Below are positions 41,485-45,298 of a stretch of DNA of 45,298 nt, one piece after another. Numbering within the stretch: the stretch's first letter is position 1; every line of letters begins with the position of its first letter. The DNA comes from Clostridia bacterium. Its GTDB lineage: Bacteria; Bacillota; Clostridia; Christensenellales; UBA3700. Where the stretch lies: the NCBI GenBank assembly GCA_029060025.1, contig JAIDUV010000033.1, forward strand, positions 1-45,298, read 5' to 3'. The notes beneath the pieces are model-generated. The model saw only the letters and a list, made by a program, of their open reading frames with translations, was not told the DNA's origin and made no database searches. The translations under genes and the position numbers were made by a program.

Positions 41485-42942
41485 ATGATAAATATCGCCA
41501 TTGACGGACCTAGCGGAGCGGGTAAAAGCACGATAGCCAAGATAGTCGCAAAGACATTGGGAATCACTTATCTTGATACTGGAGCAATGTATCGGGCGGT
41601 TGCTTTACACGTAATAAACTGTGGGAAAAATCCGTCAATTGAAGAGGACGTAAAACCGCTTTTAAACGATGTAAATATTTCTTATATCAAAGTCAACGAC
41701 GAAAATCAAATATGCCTCAACGGCAACAACGTATCGGAAGACATAAGACGCCACGAGATATCTAAGTATGCCTCCGAGGTATCTAAAATTCCTGCAGTTA
41801 GATTGTTTTTGGTGGATATGCAGAGAAAAATTGCTCAGTCTACCGACGTGGTGTTGGACGGAAGAGATATCACAAGTTACGTTTTGCCGGACGCAAAATA
41901 TAAGTTTTATCTTACGGCGAAAGATACGGAGAGGGCAAAGAGAAGATTTGAAGAACTTAAAGCCAAGGGTCAAGAAGTATCGTACGAACAAATTCTTGCC
42001 GACGTGAGGGACAGAGACTTCAACGATATGAACAGAGATTTTGCGCCGCTGAAGAAGACAGACGATTCTTTTGAGATAGACAGCACGGATATGTCTTTGC
42101 AACAAGTCGTAGATACTATTTTAAATAAAGTAGACGAAATAAATAAAAAAAGCAGTTTGAAAGACAAAACCCAACAGATTTCGCAAGTCAAGGACATCAA
42201 CAATTCCGTAAGTAAGCAAATCAAAAACAATAGAAAAAAGGTAAAACATAGTTGGTTTTATAAAGGCATTGCAAATTTTGCAAGATGGGTAATGGGAGCA
42301 CTGTGGGTCACAAGAATTTATTTTAAAGACAATTTTCCCAAAAATTCTAAGGCCGTAGTGATTTGCAATCATTATTCTGCGCTTGATCCTTGCGTAATAA
42401 TTTCTAAATTGCTTGGCAAAAACGGCAAAGTCGTAATGAAAAACGAGGTTACGCAAAATTCTTTTGTTGCAAACGTAGCAAAAGAGTTGGGCGGCATATC
42501 TGTAAAAAGAGGCGAGGCGGATGTCAACGCAGTCAAGAGTATTTTGGGCGCTCTAAATAAAAATCAGCCTGTGTTGATTTTCCCGGAAGGTACGAGAAAT
42601 AAGCAAAATTCAAAAGAATTATTGCCATTTAAACAAGGCGTTGCAACTTTTGCAATCAAGGCGAAGGCTCCCATCGTGCCAATGCTTTATTATAAAAAAA
42701 CTGGAATTTTTAAGAGAAACAAACTTATGGTAGGCGCTCCGTTTTGGCTAGACGAATTCTATGATAAAAAGATTGGAGACGTCAGAGACGAGGCTACACA
42801 AGTTATATTCGATAAGATGCAAGAGTTGAGAAGAGAAATTGATATACTTGTAGAAGAGTGCAAGGGAAGTAAAAAAAGATATTTAAGATATAAGAAAAAT
42901 CAGAGCAAGGAGTTGTGCGCTAATGTCAGTGACGGTCGCTAA
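41485..42942 (+). CDS. cmk: Fusion of cytidylate kinase and 1-acylglycerol-3-phosphate acyltransferase
   Basis: One 485-residue chain with two enzymes. Residues 1 to about 215 are a complete cytidylate kinase: P-loop GPSGAGKST (8-16), YLDTGAMYRA, LDGRDITSYV and RDFNDMNRDFAPL. A charged linker (about 216-260, Lys/Gln/Asn-rich) leads to a PlsC domain (about 265-485) with NHYSALD (H296, D301) and FPEGTR (366-371). The kinase makes CDP and dCDP; the acyltransferase makes phosphatidic acid. In most Clostridia cmk and plsC are separate neighbours. ATG 41485 follows GGAGAG; the in-frame TTG at 41434 lies in the promoter. Its last 20 bases overlap the next gene. Confidence 0.94.
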   Translation: MINIAIDGPSGAGKSTIAKIVAKTLGITYLDTGAMYRAVALHVINCGKNPSIEEDVKPLLNDVNISYIKVNDENQICLNGNNVSEDIRRHEISKYASEVSKIPAVRLFLVDMQRKIAQSTDVVLDGRDITSYVLPDAKYKFYLTAKDTERAKRRFEELKAKGQEVSYEQILADVRDRDFNDMNRDFAPLKKTDDSFEIDSTDMSLQQVVDTILNKVDEINKKSSLKDKTQQISQVKDINNSVSKQIKNNRKKVKHSWFYKGIANFARWVMGALWVTRIYFKDNFPKNSKAVVICNHYSALDPCVIISKLLGKNGKVVMKNEVTQNSFVANVAKELGGISVKRGEADVNAVKSILGALNKNQPVLIFPEGTRNKQNSKELLPFKQGVATFAIKAKAPIVPMLYYKKTGIFKRNKLMVGAPFWLDEFYDKKIGDVRDEATQVIFDKMQELRREIDILVEECKGSKKRYLRYKKNQSKELCANVSDGR

Positions 42943-45112
42943 AAACAGCGGTTTTTGTCAAGGCGTAAAGAAAGCCGTCGACGTCGCTATGAATATAGAT
43001 ACTCCTGCTTACGTATACGGAGAATTGATTCATAATGAAGTCGTTTTGGAAAAATTGCGAGAAAGAGGCGTTGTCACTGTAGATGATCTCAAAAATTTTA
43101 AAGGCGACAAGATAATTATACGTTCGCACGGCGTAGGTAAGGATATATATGAGTATTTGCAGTCTAACAATATCCAATACGTGGATTGTACGTGCGTTTT
43201 TGTCAAGAAGATACACGAGATAGTGCGAGAAAATTACCTTAAAGGCAAGCAGATAATTATTATCGGCAATCCCAAGCATCCTGAAGTGATAGGCACCAAC
43301 GGATGGTGCGACAACACGGCGATTATATACAATGGCGATGCTGACGCAGTCTTTGACAACCAAAAAGAATATTGTCTTGTCGTACAGACTACTTATGACC
43401 ATAATATTGTAGAAAAATATATCAAAATTTTACAAACATCCATTAAAACGCTTGATACAAATAATACGATATGCTATACTACTTTAGGTAGACAGAAAGA
43501 GTGTGAGACGTTGAGTAAAGAATGCGATTTGATGCTCGTTGTCGGAAGTAAGAACAGTTCCAATACCCGCAAATTACAAGATATTTGCAAAAAAAACTGT
43601 CCGCTTACGTATTTGATAGAAACAATAGACGACTTAAAGTCGGTAAATGTGAATAAAAATATAAAAATCGGCATAGTTGCCGGCGCATCAACTCCACCAG
43701 AGTTGATTGAGGAGGTAAAAAATCTAATGAAAGAATCTCAAGAAATCAATAAAATTGAGACCGAAACTGCAAAGGAGGACACTTTTGGCGCGCTTCTCGC
43801 TTCCCAAGGCGACAAGTCAATGAACGTCAAAGCAGGTAAGACGTATACTTGTACTGTAATTTCTGCAAACGACGAAGGCATTGCAGTAAGTTTTGGCGGA
43901 AAGAAAGACGGCTTTGTGTGCAAAGACGATGCAGAAATTGACGGAGTAGACTACAATCCCGAAAATTATAAAGAGGGAGACAAGTTTTCCGCTATAGTAA
44001 TTGAAAAGACTTCAAAATCTCTTCCAAAAGAGTATATATATTTTTCAAAGAAGGTAGTAGACAAGCGTAACAAGGAAAACAGTGACGCTGTCGAGAAACT
44101 TTCTTCGCCAGTATTTAGTATGGCAATGACAGAGGTAACCAAAAACGGTTTGAAAGGCTATTACGGCGGATATACTATATTCGTACCTGCTTCTCAAATC
44201 AAGATTGCGTATGTTACGGAAGAGGATTTGCCTAAGTATCTTAACAAGCCTTTGAGACTTCGTCTTATCAAGTCCAATAAGGACGATCCAGAGAAGGAAA
44301 TTGATTTGAAAAGCAAAAAGTCGTTTATTGCTTCTCAAAAGGTAATTCTTGAAGAAGAGAAGAAAAAGAAAGAAGACGAAATGTGGGCTTCTTTTGAGAA
44401 AGATACGATTGTCAAGGGTAAGGTAAAGAGATTTGCTGAGTTTGGAGCATTCGTAAGCGTCAACGGTTTTGACTGTCTTGTACATAACAGCGACGCATCT
44501 TATAACAAGGACGTACCTGCAAGCCAAGTATTTGAAATTGGTAAGACGTATGAATTTATCGTTCGTTACGTAAGCAGAGAAAATGGCAAGGTTAAACTTG
44601 GATATAAACAACTCCAGAAAAAACCTTACGAGATTGCTTTCGAGAAATATCCTGTAGGCAGCGTAATCAACGGAACGGTAAGAGACATCAAAGATTATGG
44701 CGCATTTGTGCTCATAGAAGACAATATTGACGGACTTGTACCTGTATCTGAAATTTCGCATAGTTATACAAAGAACCCGGCAGACGTACTTAAAGTGGGT
44801 GATAGCGTAACCGCACAAATCATCAGATTTGAAGACAACAGAATTACGCTTTCTATCAAGGCTTTGATTGCAAAAGAAGAAAAGACTGTTGAGGAAACTG
44901 TAGTAAGCGAAGAAGATTATCAAGAGGCTAAGGAGAAGAGAGCAAAGAAGAACGCAAAGAAGTTTGACGCTCAAGCAGTATCTGCTCCCAAAAAGCAAAG
45001 AGTTGCTAAGAAAGACGAGGAAGAAGTATCTTCTTGGAAGAGTGACGACGGCGAGGCAACTGCAACGATGGCAGATCTTTTCAAAGGTCTCAAATTGGAT
45101 ATCAAGGACTAA
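42923..45112 (+). CDS. ispH: Fusion of IspH (HMBPP reductase) and ribosomal protein S1-like domains
   Basis: The 729-residue chain starts with IspH, the last enzyme of the non-mevalonate isoprenoid pathway: cluster cysteines C12 (SGFCQGV), C91 (DCTC, usually DATC) and C184 (NNTICYTT), plus RSHGV, HPEVIGTNGW, SSNTRKL and AGASTPPELI. From about residue 300 there are four S1 RNA-binding domains; the last two are clear (KGKVKRFAEFGAFV and GTVRDIKDYGAFV), the first two diverged. The tail is Lys/Glu-rich. IspH-S1 fusions are known in Clostridia. The start overlaps the Cmk-PlsC gene by 20 bases, with AAGGAG inside that gene. Confidence 0.95.
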   Translation: MSVTVAKNSGFCQGVKKAVDVAMNIDTPAYVYGELIHNEVVLEKLRERGVVTVDDLKNFKGDKIIIRSHGVGKDIYEYLQSNNIQYVDCTCVFVKKIHEIVRENYLKGKQIIIIGNPKHPEVIGTNGWCDNTAIIYNGDADAVFDNQKEYCLVVQTTYDHNIVEKYIKILQTSIKTLDTNNTICYTTLGRQKECETLSKECDLMLVVGSKNSSNTRKLQDICKKNCPLTYLIETIDDLKSVNVNKNIKIGIVAGASTPPELIEEVKNLMKESQEINKIETETAKEDTFGALLASQGDKSMNVKAGKTYTCTVISANDEGIAVSFGGKKDGFVCKDDAEIDGVDYNPENYKEGDKFSAIVIEKTSKSLPKEYIYFSKKVVDKRNKENSDAVEKLSSPVFSMAMTEVTKNGLKGYYGGYTIFVPASQIKIAYVTEEDLPKYLNKPLRLRLIKSNKDDPEKEIDLKSKKSFIASQKVILEEEKKKKEDEMWASFEKDTIVKGKVKRFAEFGAFVSVNGFDCLVHNSDASYNKDVPASQVFEIGKTYEFIVRYVSRENGKVKLGYKQLQKKPYEIAFEKYPVGSVINGTVRDIKDYGAFVLIEDNIDGLVPVSEISHSYTKNPADVLKVGDSVTAQIIRFEDNRITLSIKALIAKEEKTVEETVVSEEDYQEAKEKRAKKNAKKFDAQAVSAPKKQRVAKKDEEEVSSWKSDDGEATATMADLFKGLKLDIKD

Positions 45113-45124
45113 TTTTTAGGACTG

Positions 45125-45149
45125 TCGGGGCATAAAAAAATTGCCCCGA
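45125..45149. other. Hairpin downstream of ispH-rpsA
   Basis: Eight-pair GC-rich stem TCGGGGCA / TGCCCCGA with an A-rich nine-base loop. On the + strand it is followed by A residues, and on the minus strand no T-run follows, so it is not a standard intrinsic terminator. It may protect the 3' end of the mRNA or be a Rho-independent terminator of atypical form. Confidence 0.4.
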
Positions 45150-45177
45150 AAAAAAGTCAAAAAGTATAAAAAAATCC

Positions 45178-45206
45178 TTGACAAACTCTTAAGAATATAG
45201 TATATT
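45178..45206 (+). promoter_or_regulatory. Promoter for tRNA-Pro
   Basis: TTGACA (45178-45183), 17-base spacer, TATATT (45201-45206), 22 bases before the tRNA. Confidence 0.75.
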
Positions 45207-45228
45207 TGAGTAGTCGCAAGAGTTACGT

Positions 45229-45298
45229 CGGGGTGTAGCGCAGTTTGGTAGCGCACGTGGTTTGGGACCATGGGGCCGGGAGTTCAAGTCTCTTCACC
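45229..45298 (+). tRNA. tRNA-Pro (anticodon UGG), cut by the window end
   Basis: Cloverleaf by eye: acceptor 5' strand CGGGGTG (45229-45235), D arm with GCGC stems, anticodon arm CGTGG-TTTGGGA-CCATG with anticodon TGG at 45263-45265, T arm GGGAG-TTCAAGT-CTCTT, then CACC, where the window ends. The missing bases should complete CACCCCG plus the discriminator. UGG reads proline codons. The T stem has two G-U pairs and the anticodon stem one. Confidence 0.93.

Noticed and set aside
44045..44998. Minus-strand reading frame of 317 codons opposite the S1 region
   Set aside because: Opposite a real gene and without any family features.
45125..45149. Intrinsic terminator for ispH-rpsA
   Set aside because: The stem is good, but it is followed by A residues on the + strand and no T-run on either strand; listed as a hairpin of unknown role instead.
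1..45298. CRISPR array, insertion sequence, prophage or integrase
   Set aside because: No regularly spaced repeats, transposase, integrase or phage structural motif was found on either strand; the region is ordinary core chromosome apart from the LRR pair and the minus-strand island.

Overview
The window is a contiguous, gene-dense stretch of chromosome (AT-rich, most genes on the + strand, frequent ATGA start/stop overlaps, purine-rich Shine-Dalgarno sites). It suggests a low-GC Gram-positive bacterium of the class Clostridia (Bacillota). The evidence is the gene order: secD-secF-recJ-rel-dtd-MBL-hemZ, rpsO-pnp-ylxY-M16 peptidase-ftsK/spoIIIE-pgsA-rimO-cinA-recA-rny, and site-2 protease-scpA-scpB-(DUF2953-like)-gerW-dac-rluB are arrangements known from Bacillus and Clostridia. 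A more exact placement cannot be made from the sequence alone. I see no transposase, phage gene, CRISPR array or rRNA. No gene-free stretch reaches 300 bases; the longest is about 280 bases, before ftsK.

Layout. 1-9800: protein export (SecDF), DNA repair (RecJ), stringent response (Rel), D-aminoacyl-tRNA proofreading, a metallo-hydrolase and a radical SAM protein (HemZ). 9850-12490: rpsO with a structured leader, and pnp. 12498-14143: two paralogous BspA-type leucine-rich-repeat genes inserted into the otherwise conserved pnp-ylxY neighbourhood, with their own consensus promoter. 14194-25841: YlxY-type deacetylase-like protein, M16 peptidase, FtsK/SpoIIIE, PgsA, RimO, a CinA lacking its N-terminal domain, RecA, a small Cys-rich DUF3795 protein and RNase Y. 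25887-26893: the only minus-strand genes, a membrane protein of unknown function and a 108-residue stand-alone Spo0A DNA-binding domain. 27004-33853: a D-Ala-D-Ala carboxypeptidase, site-2 protease, condensin partners ScpA/ScpB, a DUF2953-like protein, GerW, a second carboxypeptidase and RluB. 34104-39283: a five-gene biotin-dependent decarboxylase/sodium-pump operon containing two different carboxyltransferases. 39435-45112: SurE, a flavoprotein, a Cmk-PlsC fusion and an IspH-S1 fusion. The window ends inside a tRNA-Pro(UGG) gene.

Two themes stand out. First, sporulation-associated genes look eroded: gerW and ylxY remain, spmA/spmB are absent from their usual place between dac and rluB (where the two genes now overlap by 71 bases), and the Spo0A homologue is only an effector domain with altered recognition-helix residues. 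Second, the operon at 34-39 kb joins a CoA-ester-type carboxyltransferase (12S/MmdA-like) and a keto-acid-type carboxyltransferase (5S/OadA-like) with one biotin carrier and one Na+ pump (beta plus gamma subunits). This layout is formally a transcarboxylase merged with a sodium pump.

Promoters with near-consensus -35/-10 boxes and 17-18 base spacing, and hairpin terminators, can be placed for most transcription units. These sites were read by eye and not scored.
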